Assembly: GCF_000217915.1 (NCBI RefSeq)
Contig: NZ_AFOZ01000031.1
Coordinates: 1 to 64,000 of the forward strand
Source: Shewanella sp. HN-41
Lineage (GTDB): Bacteria > Pseudomonadota > Gammaproteobacteria > Enterobacterales > Shewanellaceae
Direction of reading: 5' to 3'
Length of the DNA: 64,000 nucleotides
Shown: positions 1 through 8,733 of the stretch, piece after piece
Numbering within the stretch: the stretch's first letter is position 1
Layout: each line of letters opens with the position of its first letter
Position numbers and translations under genes: made by a program
The notes under the pieces: generated by a model
The model's database searches: none
The model's input: only the letters and a program-made list of their open reading frames with translations
What the model was told of the DNA's origin: nothing

Positions 1-38
1 AATGTGAAAATAGCAAAGTAATACAGATAGATATCGGA

Positions 39-115
<77 letters not shown>

Positions 116-138
116 ATTCTCTTTATAAAAGAGAACAT

Positions 139-162
139 AACCAGCATAGGCTGGTTTTTTTG
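139..162 (+). terminator. Rho-independent terminator of the tRNA gene
   Basis: Stem AACCAGC / GCTGGTT with loop ATAG, followed by a run of eight T (155-162). It lies 24 bases past the tRNA end. From here to 410 I see no gene, only AT-rich sequence that presumably holds the promoter of the next operon. Confidence 0.9.
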
Positions 163-410
163 TAGCTAAAATTTGCAATACCACTGACTATCCCTCTAAG
201 TAGATCAAATGGCTCCCATAAATCCGTTTATTTTAAAAGCACCACTAAGCCTGCGATCAGTCTACAAATAGCCACTCAGGTGTTTGCCGCCCCATAAGCA
301 TTTCTGCTATGATCCAGCGCTGACTAATCATAATTCCACAAAATTTAAGATAATCAGATTTAAACCCTTTTTATCTTGCGATATCAGATCCATCGCCTGC
401 AGGTACAAGT

Positions 411-695
411 ATGATTAACCACTTTAGTGTGCTCGGCATCAAACCCAGTGCCAAAGAAGACGACATTAAAAAAGCCTATCGACGACTCTCAAATAAATAC
501 CATCCGGATAAGTTGTTAGGTGCCTCTGAAGAGGAAAAGGAACAAGCATCACAGCAACTCGAACGCGTTAAAAAAGCCTATGAAGTGCTATCGGACCCCA
601 AGCTTAGAAATGCGTTTATTAAAGATTTCAATAACGTGATAGTGACAGATCCCGCTGGTGCCATGCGCGAGTTATGGGATCAATTTTACCCTTGA
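411..695 (+). CDS. J-domain protein (DnaJ-like, J domain only)
   Basis: A 94-residue protein that is almost only a J domain. Residues 3-70 show the family pattern: a first helix with the start FSVLGI, the KKAYRRLS basic helix II, the diagnostic HPD at 31-33, and KKAYEVLSD at the end of helix III. J proteins stimulate the ATPase of Hsp70 (DnaK) and bring clients to it. There is no Gly/Phe region, no zinc finger and no membrane segment, so this is a class C type co-chaperone whose partner must give specificity. It is the first of four closely packed plus-strand genes, so the three unknown proteins downstream are candidate clients or partners. Start ATG with a weak AGG upstream. Confidence 0.9.
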   Translation: MINHFSVLGIKPSAKEDDIKKAYRRLSNKYHPDKLLGASEEEKEQASQQLERVKKAYEVLSDPKLRNAFIKDFNNVIVTDPAGAMRELWDQFYP

Positions 696-719
696 ACGTT
701 TAATGTAGAGTAATGCCAT

Positions 720-1235
720 ATGGCCAAAAAACTGAATATCTCACGCATTAATGAGCTGAAAAATAATGCCTACGACAATATCGAGTCCTATGATGACCCC
801 GATACTCCCAAGGCACTAGAACAATTTACGAGTCAAATCAAAAAGGTATTACAAGCTGATCCAAAAATGTTGGATTCAGTGCCTGAATATCTCCCCGTTG
901 CGCTCTACGGTCGAGTGAAGTTTCCGAGCGATGCCAAGCTGAAATGGGCCCATTGGATCAACACGGCCACTCAACCCGAATGGGATGAGTTTAAGGTCAC
1001 CATTGGCTTTAACAATGCCGATTTGCCATTAGTATTGGCCGTACGAACCTACTCAGAAGATTTGCTTATTGAAAGCTGTGCTGTTTTGTATTTACTTGAA
1101 ACTCAAGGTAAAGCAACACCACCACCTAAGCATGATGAAGATGATGATGACGACTATGTCGGTCATTCCGATGACGACGATGAAGGTGAAGAGGAAGATG
1201 GCTACTACGATCACTATGATGATGAGGACCGCTAA
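720..1235 (+). CDS. unrecognised protein with strongly acidic tail
   Basis: I do not recognise this 171-residue protein. Residues 1-130 look like a soluble, mainly helical domain. Residues about 138-171 are almost all Asp and Glu with a few Gly, Tyr and His, so the C-terminus is probably disordered and very negative. There is no signal peptide or membrane segment, which suggests a cytoplasmic protein. Its stop overlaps the next start (TAATG), so translation of the two is probably coupled. It lies 24 bases after a J-domain gene. An acidic tail can bind basic proteins or act as a solubility tail, but no function is claimed. Confidence 0.75.
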   Translation: MAKKLNISRINELKNNAYDNIESYDDPDTPKALEQFTSQIKKVLQADPKMLDSVPEYLPVALYGRVKFPSDAKLKWAHWINTATQPEWDEFKVTIGFNNADLPLVLAVRTYSEDLLIESCAVLYLLETQGKATPPPKHDEDDDDDYVGHSDDDDEGEEEDGYYDHYDDEDR

Positions 1236-1993
1236 TGAACACTAGTCTCATTGAGATAACCGTTGCCGAAATAAAAGAACTGGCAGACGTAGAGCCAAAA
1301 CAAGCGAGCAAACGTTTCGAACTCATCGCCACCACCATGAGTGATGAGCAATTGGTTGAAGTTATTGAACAAATGGACATAGTCACGCTGACTCAAATTA
1401 ATAGTCACCATGATATATCCTGCCCTTCAATCATGTCAGAACTGATGACCCCAGAGCAAATCCGCGACATAGTGTGTCAACAACCTTTGTACTGGGAAGA
1501 AAAAATTAAAAACAACGCTGAAGAACTCATACAGCATACCTTTGATTTTTTAACCTATTTAATCCGAATTCAAGATAGCGAAGAAAAACAAACCGCCATT
1601 TTAGAATGCATTGCCGACGATCCAGCAGGCCTCTTCTACCTGTCTATCCCCTTTATCGAAATGATGTTGGGCGAACAACACCAAGACGATGACGGCTTTA
1701 CCGACCTCTTTGATGATGAAGAAGACACGGACACCGTCGGTTACGATAGCCGCTCGAAGAGTGAAGAAGCCCATAGTTTGAGCATAGATGATCCCCGCAG
1801 TCTGATGGCGCTTATCCACGAACTGGCACCCGATGTTGAAAAAGCGATCAAAAATTTGCTGCGCAACGAAAGCTCAGGCTGGGAAATTATCATCAACAAG
1901 TTCGTCAATGAACTCGTGATCCAAGCCAAAGAGAAAAACCAAGTGGCGGATGAATACGCAGAAGTCGATGATATGTTTAGCTTTTTGGATTAA
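1235..1993 (+). CDS. unrecognised cytoplasmic protein, 252 aa
   Basis: Not recognised. A soluble protein of 252 residues with an acidic patch at about 150-165 (DDDGFTDLFDDEEDTD). The first 140 residues have repeated helical sections of the kind seen in helical-repeat proteins (EQLVEVIEQ, TAILECIA), and the last 60 residues are helical too. It starts inside the stop of the previous gene (one-base overlap) and ends 11 bases before the next start, so it belongs to the same operon as the J-domain protein. No membrane segment, signal peptide or catalytic motif is visible. Confidence 0.75.
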   Translation: MNTSLIEITVAEIKELADVEPKQASKRFELIATTMSDEQLVEVIEQMDIVTLTQINSHHDISCPSIMSELMTPEQIRDIVCQQPLYWEEKIKNNAEELIQHTFDFLTYLIRIQDSEEKQTAILECIADDPAGLFYLSIPFIEMMLGEQHQDDDGFTDLFDDEEDTDTVGYDSRSKSEEAHSLSIDDPRSLMALIHELAPDVEKAIKNLLRNESSGWEIIINKFVNELVIQAKEKNQVADEYAEVDDMFSFLD

Positions 1994-2004
1994 GGAATCT
2001 TTTG

Positions 2005-2901
2005 ATGCAACTGGTACTGCGTGATGTAGATCAGGGACCATACCTCAGTAAGGTATTGATCCAAGGCCAAGCAGACGAATCGCTGAGCGGTGAACAGCTG
2101 TCACAAATCAAATCCAAAGCCATTTTGATGAGTCTCAAACTGGCCGACAAGTTCTATAACAAGTATAAAATGCACCTGCTAGAGCAAGCGGCACACGATG
2201 TGATTGGTGTCGTCAGCCTAGGTTTAATGGAACTTTCCCATCAAGATCAACAACAAGCTATACGTCTGCTGACAACCGCCGACGGTGTTGTGAAATGCTT
2301 CCAAAAGGGCTGGAGTATGCTGAGCACGGTGAGCAAACATAAGCTCGCCAACGGAAAATCACTCTATGGTGATGTTGACAAGTTCCTCCTTGAGCAAGTC
2401 TCTAGCCCTCCAGATGCCGAAGAGTGGCAGGGTTTTCATGCCTATCAAGAGGCATTAATCGAATACCAGCGTCAACAGTCGATCGCCGCCTTAATGGCGC
2501 AGTTTTATGTGCAAACTCACTACGACCCTTTGGACTTTCTCAACCTTGAGAGTGTATTAGCCGAAGCCGTGTTATATAGAATGTTGTTTGATAATGCCAA
2601 AGTCAGACAGGATTTAAAAAAGAGAATAGCCAAAGTGACGCTGTTAGATGAGTGGTTTACCCTTGAGCACATCGAGCTTCAAACCCAGAGAGCGTTAGCT
2701 GAGCTGCCCACGGAATTGGCTGAAACTATCAGCAAAGATCTCGGCAAAAACTTCGCCCCCGCCCTACTTCGCACCCTAAACTTTGCTAAAAGCTACCGCG
2801 CGCTCTTACTCGATGGCGCCTCCCCCGAGCGTCTAGAGCGATTCGAGCACAAAGAAGGTCTCATCGGCCTCCTAGGCTGGCCGCTCTATATCGTGTTTTA
2901 A
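2005..2901 (+). CDS. unrecognised helical protein, 298 aa
   Basis: Not recognised. A soluble, almost wholly helical protein, the last gene of the J-domain operon. A TTG at 2002 is in frame one codon earlier, but the ATG at 2005 sits 8 bases after AAGGA (1992-1996), which is the better spacing, so I start there. No Cys cluster, nucleotide-binding loop or membrane segment is seen. It converges with the minus-strand exonuclease gene downstream. Confidence 0.75.
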   Translation: MQLVLRDVDQGPYLSKVLIQGQADESLSGEQLSQIKSKAILMSLKLADKFYNKYKMHLLEQAAHDVIGVVSLGLMELSHQDQQQAIRLLTTADGVVKCFQKGWSMLSTVSKHKLANGKSLYGDVDKFLLEQVSSPPDAEEWQGFHAYQEALIEYQRQQSIAALMAQFYVQTHYDPLDFLNLESVLAEAVLYRMLFDNAKVRQDLKKRIAKVTLLDEWFTLEHIELQTQRALAELPTELAETISKDLGKNFAPALLRTLNFAKSYRALLLDGASPERLERFEHKEGLIGLLGWPLYIVF

Positions 2902-2926
2902 TCTTGACGGTGTTTAACTTGGAGTG

Positions 2927-2945
2927 CTGGGCTCGATGAGCCCAG
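2927..2945 (+). terminator. hairpin after the J-domain operon
   Basis: Perfect 8-bp stem CTGGGCTC / GAGCCCAG with loop GAT, 25 bases past the last stop of the operon. The following TCATTATTTA is only moderately T-rich, so it may be a weak terminator or an mRNA-protecting hairpin shared by the convergent genes. Confidence 0.45.
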
Positions 2946-2995
2946 TCATTATTTAATCGTTAGTGCTTTATTTAATAGTCCCTTTTACATGAAAG

Positions 2996-3682
2996 TTAGA
3001 AGGATTTTGCAAGTAGATCAACAACTTTAAGCTGTCTTGCTCCCCCCATTGCCGCAATTTGTGCCAATAGTAATTCGGCGCAGGCCAATGCATCTGTCAA
3101 CGCGCTGTGGGCAGAGTATATAGGTAAGCCATAACGCTCACGGCAGGCCCCAAGGCGCAAACTGCCTTCTTTGATGACAGAATGCTCCCGTAGCAAACGC
3201 AACCTTTCAACCATGAGGGTATCAATAGTAGGCAGCATCACAGTCTGATGATAAATCGCGAGAATATCCTGCTGTAAAAAACGGCAATCTAAAGGGGCGT
3301 GGTGTGCAACGAGTATTCTGCCGCGGGTGCGACTAAGAAACCATGCCATTGCTTCTTCAATACTGACAGCTTGCACTAAATGATTGTCAAGAATGCCATG
3401 AATAGTTGCACTCTGGCCGACACTGCCACGAATCTGCACCAATTTCTGCTCTGCCCCCGCCAGTGGAATTGCTCCATGCTCAATAGGCACAAGACCAATA
3501 CTCAAAATTTGATCGCGCACGGGATCGAGCCCTGTCATCTCCAAATCCATTGCCATCAGTGGCGCTTCGGACAAAGGCATATTCAGTAAGGGAATTAAGG
3601 ACTGGTAATAATCTTTAAATAGCCGATGCTGACTGCGTAGAATGCGCCATTTAAGCTTGGCCCTAACCATCCAACGGCCCAT
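2996..3682 (-). CDS. DnaQ-like 3'-5' exonuclease
   Basis: A 228-residue DEDDh-type exonuclease like the epsilon subunit of DNA polymerase III. Motif I is MDLEMTG with D46 and E48; motif II is the VAHHAPLD segment; motif III is HSALTDALA, with the catalytic His and Asp. Such enzymes remove 3' nucleotides from DNA or RNA with two metal ions. It is not the replicative dnaQ by context: it directly abuts the cNMP/CBS/nucleotidyltransferase gene (adjacent bases 3682/3683) and so is co-transcribed with it, downstream of an acetate-type symporter. The pairing suggests a signalling or nucleotide-turnover role that is not known. The N-terminal 35 residues are basic and may be an extension. Confidence 0.85.
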   Translation of the reverse strand: MGRWMVRAKLKWRILRSQHRLFKDYYQSLIPLLNMPLSEAPLMAMDLEMTGLDPVRDQILSIGLVPIEHGAIPLAGAEQKLVQIRGSVGQSATIHGILDNHLVQAVSIEEAMAWFLSRTRGRILVAHHAPLDCRFLQQDILAIYHQTVMLPTIDTLMVERLRLLREHSVIKEGSLRLGACRERYGLPIYSAHSALTDALACAELLLAQIAAMGGARQLKVVDLLAKSF

Positions 3683-5530
3683 TTAAAAGCTCCGCATAAA
3701 CTTCATTTTCATCCCTGACTGCGCATCGTGTACTACCTTAAAAGCATCCCTTAATTGGTGCCGCACTAATGAAGACAAATGCGCAGGTAATAAATAATTG
3801 CTCAGGGGTTGTCCCTGGGTATGTTGGTAGCCTTGATTAGATAAACGCATATGGGCAATAAACTCATGGGCATCGGCCAAATTCAGTGCATCCTTGCGAT
3901 TAAGAATGTTCGCCTCCATTAAGGCGCGAATGCGTTTAGCCGTATTCACTTCTTTGATGCCCGCCGATAACGCATAGACACGGGCAATATCATTGATTAA
4001 AGCATTACCTTTATGTTTTAAATCAATACCTTTAACTTCGCTTCCATCACGTTCAAGCACAAACTTGCGAAAGAACCCTAAGGGTGGAGACTCAATCAGT
4101 GAGTTACCCGCCATTCCCGCCAGAAATATGTCGTTATCACGGGTTTGGGCTAGCACTTTATCCTGCAGAGCATCGAACAGGGTTTGCGGACCGTACACAG
4201 AACGCATATCGAAAAAAATACTGGCATGCATGAGTGCCTTTGGTTCTGGGGTTATCACCCATCTTTCAAAGACCTGCTGCCATTGCTTCAGTGACATTCG
4301 CCACTGTGGATTCTGCGCCATAATATTGCCGGGACAGAAAACATAGCCACATTGGTCAAGCCCTGCACACACGGCATGGGTGAGTGCATCGAAATACCCC
4401 TTAGCATAATCATCCATTTCATCTGCGACTAACAGGCCATTGTCTTGATCTGAACACGCAGCTTGATCCTGTCTACCTTGGGAACCAAAGGCTAACCAAC
4501 AAAAAGCCATCGGTGGCTCACCCAGCAATTGCTGATTGAGCACAATTAAGCGCCGCGTCAGGGCATCGGTAACCGAGGTTAATACCCGGCCAATTTCTTC
4601 GGCCCTTGCATCGGCACTGATTAAATTTTGCAGTAACAGAGGTATTTGTTTGCTCACATTAATTAGGCTCGCCAGATCCTGCTGTCGCTCTATTTCACCA
4701 ATCAACAGCAAGGGCTGTGAGCCTTGGCCACGTAAAATATCTGTGCTCGTGACCATGCCAATCGCTTTACCCTCATCAATAATTGGCAAATGGTGAATAT
4801 TGTACTCACTCATTAGCAGCATTGCCTCAAAAATCAATGCATTAGATGAAATTGAAACGGGGGATACCGTCATCGCTTGATGAACGGCTAAATGGCCATC
4901 TAGCCCCGCCGCCAACACGCGATTACGTAGATCCTTATCGGTTAAAATGCCAACTAACTTGTGATTATCTATGACTAAAAGCGAGGATACCCGGGCATTA
5001 CGCATCAGCAGAGCGGCTTGGGTCACACTGGCATGGGCATCAATCATAATGGGATCGGATGACATTAAGGTGCTAATACGACTCGTGGTCGTCAGATCTT
5101 TTGCCTTAAAACGCGCCTCATGGCGCAAACGCTTTGCAAAGGCTCGAGTAAAAAACTTATCAAAACTTCGGCTGTCGCCCCTCAATTGATCAAACAATGT
5201 CTGGGGTAAATGGTAAACCAAACCATCCTCTAAGATAGCGACCTTATTGACTACTTTCTCACCCGATAACAAGGTCGAAAAACCAAAAAACTCGCCCTCA
5301 CCGACCCTATCCACCAACACGCCTTCGGGGTCGCGCACCTCAAAGGCACCGCTACGCACTATATATAATTTAGGTGCATTCGCATCAAAGGTGACATAAC
5401 GAGAAACTTTACTGTAATAGCCAACGGTAACCGCCTTAGCACAACGTAAAACCGTCTCATCGGCTAAGGTATCAAAGGGAACAATGGATTTTAAAAATTG
5501 CACTACGGGCTGCAATTCACTGGCATTCAT
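3683..5530 (-). CDS. cNMP-binding / CBS / DUF294 nucleotidyltransferase protein
   Basis: A 615-residue soluble multidomain sensor. Order: cyclic-nucleotide-binding fold (about 20-135), two CBS domains (about 152-270; MSSDPIMI and MTVSPVSI are the CBS starts), a DUF294 nucleotidyltransferase domain (about 290-430) with GS at 349-350 and the metal-binding pair D361/D363 in SDQDNG, and a helical DUF294 C-terminal domain. The domain order is like PII-uridylyltransferase-related regulators, so it may modify a partner in response to cNMP and adenine nucleotides; substrate unknown. An in-frame TTG exists 16 codons upstream, but the ATG at 5530 has AAGGTG six bases before it. It sits between the acetate-type symporter and an exonuclease, on the same strand. 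Confidence 0.88.
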   Translation of the reverse strand: MNASELQPVVQFLKSIVPFDTLADETVLRCAKAVTVGYYSKVSRYVTFDANAPKLYIVRSGAFEVRDPEGVLVDRVGEGEFFGFSTLLSGEKVVNKVAILEDGLVYHLPQTLFDQLRGDSRSFDKFFTRAFAKRLRHEARFKAKDLTTTSRISTLMSSDPIMIDAHASVTQAALLMRNARVSSLLVIDNHKLVGILTDKDLRNRVLAAGLDGHLAVHQAMTVSPVSISSNALIFEAMLLMSEYNIHHLPIIDEGKAIGMVTSTDILRGQGSQPLLLIGEIERQQDLASLINVSKQIPLLLQNLISADARAEEIGRVLTSVTDALTRRLIVLNQQLLGEPPMAFCWLAFGSQGRQDQAACSDQDNGLLVADEMDDYAKGYFDALTHAVCAGLDQCGYVFCPGNIMAQNPQWRMSLKQWQQVFERWVITPEPKALMHASIFFDMRSVYGPQTLFDALQDKVLAQTRDNDIFLAGMAGNSLIESPPLGFFRKFVLERDGSEVKGIDLKHKGNALINDIARVYALSAGIKEVNTAKRIRALMEANILNRKDALNLADAHEFIAHMRLSNQGYQHTQGQPLSNYLLPAHLSSLVRHQLRDAFKVVHDAQSGMKMKFMRSF

Positions 5531-5623
5531 CGGCAACACCTTATTTTTAGGTGGATTGATCTTCACTATAACCTGCAATAATCCTCCGCCATATTCGACT
5601 AAAGTCAGCGAACCACTAAAGAC

Positions 5624-5649
5624 AAAAAGAGCGCCTAAGCGCTCTTTTT
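5624..5649 (-). terminator. terminator after the symporter gene
   Basis: An 11-bp perfect stem (5624-5634 with 5639-5649) and loop CTAA. The outer part is A5 facing T5, so the hairpin can stop transcription on both strands. It separates the symporter gene from the cNMP/CBS gene, so the latter probably has its own promoter or depends on read-through. Confidence 0.85.
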
Positions 5650-5665
5650 CAACTCGATGGGCCTA

Positions 5666-7402
5666 CTAGTGACCGTTTGCTTCGCCAGAACCTTTAGGGA
5701 AACGGATAGACTCAACCATTTCCTGTACATGTTGTGGTGTTGCAGAGGTGACTTTACTGACTAACGCCGCAACAGCAAAGTTAACGACCATACCCACCAT
5801 ACCAATACCTTCGGGTGAAATACCGAGGAACCAGTTTGCAGGTACGTTAGCCGTAGGGTCAACAAACTTGAAGTAGATGATATAACCCGCAGTGAACAGT
5901 AATCCCGTTAACATACCGGCAATCGCACCTTCTTTGTTCATGGTTTTAGAGAAGATACCCATGATGATGGCTGGGAACAGTGACGATGCAGCAAGACCGA
6001 AGGCAAAGGCCACTACCGCAGCCACAAAGCCTGGAGGATTCACCCCAAAGTAACCTGCAATCACAATACCGATACCCGCTGCAAGCCTTGCAAACATCAG
6101 CTCTTTCTTGTCAGAGATATTGGGCATTAGGTTCTTTTTCAGCAGATCGTGTGAAATCGATGTTGAAATCACCAACAATAAGCCCGCCGAAGTCGATAGG
6201 GCTGCGGCTAAACCACCCGCGGCCACCAAAGCAATGACCCAAGCTGGCAGATTGGCGATTTCTGGTGTCGCTAATACAATGATATCGTTATCGATCTTCA
6301 TTTCGTTGGTGCTAGCCGCATCCTCTATTTTGCCTTTAGCATAATAGATTTTGCCGTCGCCGTTTTTGTCATCCCACTTGATCAGACCGGTTTTTTCCCA
6401 GTTTTTGATCCAATCGGGTGCAGTCTCATAGGCAACACCTTTTTGATCTGAGCCGTTAATAGTTTCGATCATGTTTACGCGAGAGAATGCCGCTAACGCA
6501 GGTACAGTGGTATACATAATCGCAATAAAGACCAGTGCCCATCCCGCAGAGATACGCGCATCTTTCACCTTAGGCACAGTGAAGAAACGCACGATAACAT
6601 GGGGTAAACCCGCAGTACCCACCATCAAGGCGCCTGTGATACAAAACACATCGATCATGCTCTTAGAGCCATCGGTATAGGGTGCAAATCCCAGTTCCGT
6701 CGATAGATTGTTAAGCTTTTCTAACAGATATACCCCTGTATTATTACCCGCTGCATCGATCAGTTCAGCACCGAAGCCAATTTGCGGAATAATGTGACCC
6801 GTCATCATCACAGACAGGAAGATAGCTGGCACCATAAAGGCAAAAATCAGCACGCAGTATTGGGCAACCTGAGTGTAGGTAATCCCTTTCATGCCCCCTA
6901 ACACAGCGTAGAAGAACACCACTGCCATACCGATATACACACCGGTATCGACTTCGACCTCTAAGAAACGAGAGAACACAACACCCACACCCCGCATTTG
7001 CCCTGCGATGTAAGTAAAACAAATGAAGATGGCACAAATCACCGCAACGGTTCGCGCCGCCTGCGAGTAATAACGCTCACCCACAAAATCAGGCACAGTA
7101 AACTTACCAAACTTACGTAAATAGGGCGCCATACACAGGGCTAATAAAACATAGCCGCCAGTCCACCCCATCAAGTACACACTGCCGTCGTAACCGACGA
7201 AAGACACTATACCTGCCAGAGAAATAAATGACGCTGCCGACATCCAGTCCGCCGCCGTTGCCATACCGTTAACCACAGGATGCACGCCACCACCAGCGAC
7301 ATAAAACTCTTTGGTAGAGCCTGCCCGTGACCAAATAGCAATCCCGATATAGAGCGCAAACGAGAGCCCTACGATAAGATACGTTAATCCTTGAACACCC
7401 AT
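5666..7402 (-). CDS. sodium/solute symporter, acetate permease type
   Basis: A 578-residue polytopic membrane protein of the sodium:solute symporter family, with about 13 hydrophobic segments and the typical first-helix region ADWMSAASFISLAGIV. With the small DUF4212 partner just upstream it matches the ActP/VC_2705-like group, which takes up acetate or other short monocarboxylates with Na+. A hydrophilic insert at about 315-370 carries DKNGDGK (345-351), which looks like an EF-hand-type calcium loop. It starts 11 bases after the partner gene, so the two are co-translated. Exact substrate cannot be read from the sequence; acetate is the likely one. Confidence 0.88.
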   Translation of the reverse strand: MGVQGLTYLIVGLSFALYIGIAIWSRAGSTKEFYVAGGGVHPVVNGMATAADWMSAASFISLAGIVSFVGYDGSVYLMGWTGGYVLLALCMAPYLRKFGKFTVPDFVGERYYSQAARTVAVICAIFICFTYIAGQMRGVGVVFSRFLEVEVDTGVYIGMAVVFFYAVLGGMKGITYTQVAQYCVLIFAFMVPAIFLSVMMTGHIIPQIGFGAELIDAAGNNTGVYLLEKLNNLSTELGFAPYTDGSKSMIDVFCITGALMVGTAGLPHVIVRFFTVPKVKDARISAGWALVFIAIMYTTVPALAAFSRVNMIETINGSDQKGVAYETAPDWIKNWEKTGLIKWDDKNGDGKIYYAKGKIEDAASTNEMKIDNDIIVLATPEIANLPAWVIALVAAGGLAAALSTSAGLLLVISTSISHDLLKKNLMPNISDKKELMFARLAAGIGIVIAGYFGVNPPGFVAAVVAFAFGLAASSLFPAIIMGIFSKTMNKEGAIAGMLTGLLFTAGYIIYFKFVDPTANVPANWFLGISPEGIGMVGMVVNFAVAALVSKVTSATPQHVQEMVESIRFPKGSGEANGH

Positions 7403-7413
7403 TTCAGTTCTCC

Positions 7414-7680
7414 TTAGTCTTCTTGTACGTTATATTTTTTATCTAAGGCGTTGGCTTTTGCCGCATAGACAAAAATAAGCGCAACGAATACATACATAGA
7501 TCCCTGTTGTGCAAACCAGAAGCCTAATTTAAATCCCATGAAATGGATTTCATTGAGTACATCAACCAATATAATGCCGCATCCAAATGACACGCCGGCC
7601 CAAATAGCTAATAAGCCAAGAACGAGACGTAAATTCTCGCGCCAGTAGCCTTTTGCTTTATCGTTGTTTTCAAAACCCAT
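7414..7680 (-). CDS. DUF4212 small symporter subunit
   Basis: An 88-residue membrane protein with two hydrophobic segments (about 17-40 and 50-75) and charged ends. It has the usual pattern of the small partner of ActP-like symporters (YRENLRLVLGLLAIW and FGFWFAQQG-like turn). A strong AGGGGAG lies five bases before the ATG. It is the first gene of the symporter operon and probably helps fold or regulate the large subunit. Confidence 0.88.
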   Translation of the reverse strand: MGFENNDKAKGYWRENLRLVLGLLAIWAGVSFGCGIILVDVLNEIHFMGFKLGFWFAQQGSMYVFVALIFVYAAKANALDKKYNVQED

Positions 7681-7766
7681 AGCGACTCCCCTGTGCTGTT
7701 TTATTATTAAGTCTTGTTTAATCTAGCAACAGCTGGGGTGACCACAATCAAGACCTTAGTCTAATT

Positions 7767-7782
7767 TGTGAATAGGCTCACA
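7767..7782. promoter_or_regulatory. CRP-type site upstream of the symporter operon
   Basis: TGTGA-ATAGGC-TCACA fits both half-sites of the CRP consensus (TGTGA, six bases, TCACA) exactly, with flanking A/T. It is centred about 94 bases before the DUF4212 start codon, a usual distance for an activated promoter. CRP control of acetate uptake genes is known in E. coli, and CRP is a main respiratory regulator in Shewanella. At 7811-7823 the minus strand reads TGTTAATTAGTTG, which resembles an ArcA box, but that match is weak. The rest of the 325-base gap (7681-8006) holds only AT-rich sequence and the dsbA terminator. Confidence 0.7.
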
Positions 7783-7920
7783 ATTAAATAATCAAAATAT
7801 TACTTAAAATCAACTAATTAACAATTAAATTACATTTGAATGGAATTTTAAATTTTTCGCAGGTTAGACCAATGTCGAACAGATGGGAGCCGCATTTATC
7901 AACATTTTTGGACACAGAAC

Positions 7921-7948
7921 AAAAAAATAACCCAGCATCAGCTGGGTT
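7921..7948 (-). terminator. terminator of the DsbA-like gene
   Basis: On the minus strand, stem AACCCAGC / GCTGGGTT with loop TGAT, followed by A and then seven T (complement of 7921-7927). It lies about 58 bases past the stop of the DsbA-like gene. Confidence 0.9.
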
Positions 7949-8006
7949 ATTCATCAAAAACATGAGCAAAATTCGTTCATAAACAAAATCAATCTGGCGA
8001 TCAGAC

Positions 8007-8627
8007 TTATTTATCAGCCAAAAATTTCACTAATTGTGCGAGCTCTTCCGGGCTATGGGCAGTGGAAGTTAACATATAACGTCCGTTTACCATCAATGCT
8101 GGTACCCCTTTTAGGCCTGCCAATTCTGCTTGGGAGTCATAGTTCATCACAGTAAACTTAGCATCGACAGAATTCATTGCCGCATCCACATCATCGGCTT
8201 TGGCACCCTGTGATACGAAAAAGGCTTTAACCTGCTCGGGTCGAGTAAAGGGCTCTCCTTTCTCGTGGATTTGTTTAAAGATGGCTTCATGCACTTGCTG
8301 CGTCATTTTCAGCTTTTGCGCCACATAATAGGCAAGTTGGCTCAATTCCCAAGCGGGACGCCCCGCACCAACAGGAGTGCGCTCAAAGGCGACTTCCTTA
8401 CCGAGTAAGGCGATCGTCGATACCATTAGCGGCTCTTGTTTATAGCAATGTGGGCAGTTGTAGGAGAAAAACTCCCGTAACATAGGCTTTTGTGCTTCGG
8501 TTATTCCCGCCACTGTGATGTAATCTTTACCTTCTTCGAAGTTTGCCGCTTGTGGCGCAAAACTGGCACTCAGCATTAGTCCACACATCAATGCGACCAC
8601 GGGGCGAACAACATTTAATACACTCAT
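8007..8627 (-). CDS. dsbA: DsbA-like periplasmic thiol:disulfide oxidoreductase
   Basis: A 206-residue periplasmic protein that adds disulfides to exported proteins and is re-oxidised by DsbB. A signal peptide (about 1-27, hydrophobic core VVALMCGLML, cut near PQA-A) precedes a thioredoxin fold with active site CPHC at 58-61, the sequence typical of DsbA, and the cis-proline loop GVPALMVNG near 175. The open frame extends 19 codons upstream, but the extra residues do not look like a signal peptide, so I use the ATG at 8627, which has an AAGAGA-like sequence about eight bases before it. Shewanella genomes can carry more than one dsbA-like gene, so the symbol names the family. Confidence 0.88.
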   Translation of the reverse strand: MSVLNVVRPVVALMCGLMLSASFAPQAANFEEGKDYITVAGITEAQKPMLREFFSYNCPHCYKQEPLMVSTIALLGKEVAFERTPVGAGRPAWELSQLAYYVAQKLKMTQQVHEAIFKQIHEKGEPFTRPEQVKAFFVSQGAKADDVDAAMNSVDAKFTVMNYDSQAELAGLKGVPALMVNGRYMLTSTAHSPEELAQLVKFLADK

Positions 8628-8733
8628 TATACTGTCTCTTTTCGTTGGATTTGTTGTATATAGGGATAGCACTATGCCTAACAAGGCCTAAAGATAACCT
8701 AAAACTTCAGTCTAAATCTTTAACTTTTGTTCA

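Noticed and set aside
1126..1386. Minus-strand ORF, His-rich
   Set aside because: It is the antisense of the Asp/Glu-rich tail and the following gene; its composition comes from the GAT codons on the other strand.
3380..3589. Plus-strand ORF inside the exonuclease gene
   Set aside because: Shadow frame with no ribosome site or family likeness; the same applies to other plus-strand frames inside ligA, smc and the CBS gene.
7859..7875. GGTTAGACCAAT as a third PdhR-type site
   Set aside because: Only the right half fits; the left half is GCAGGT and the distance to any gene is large.
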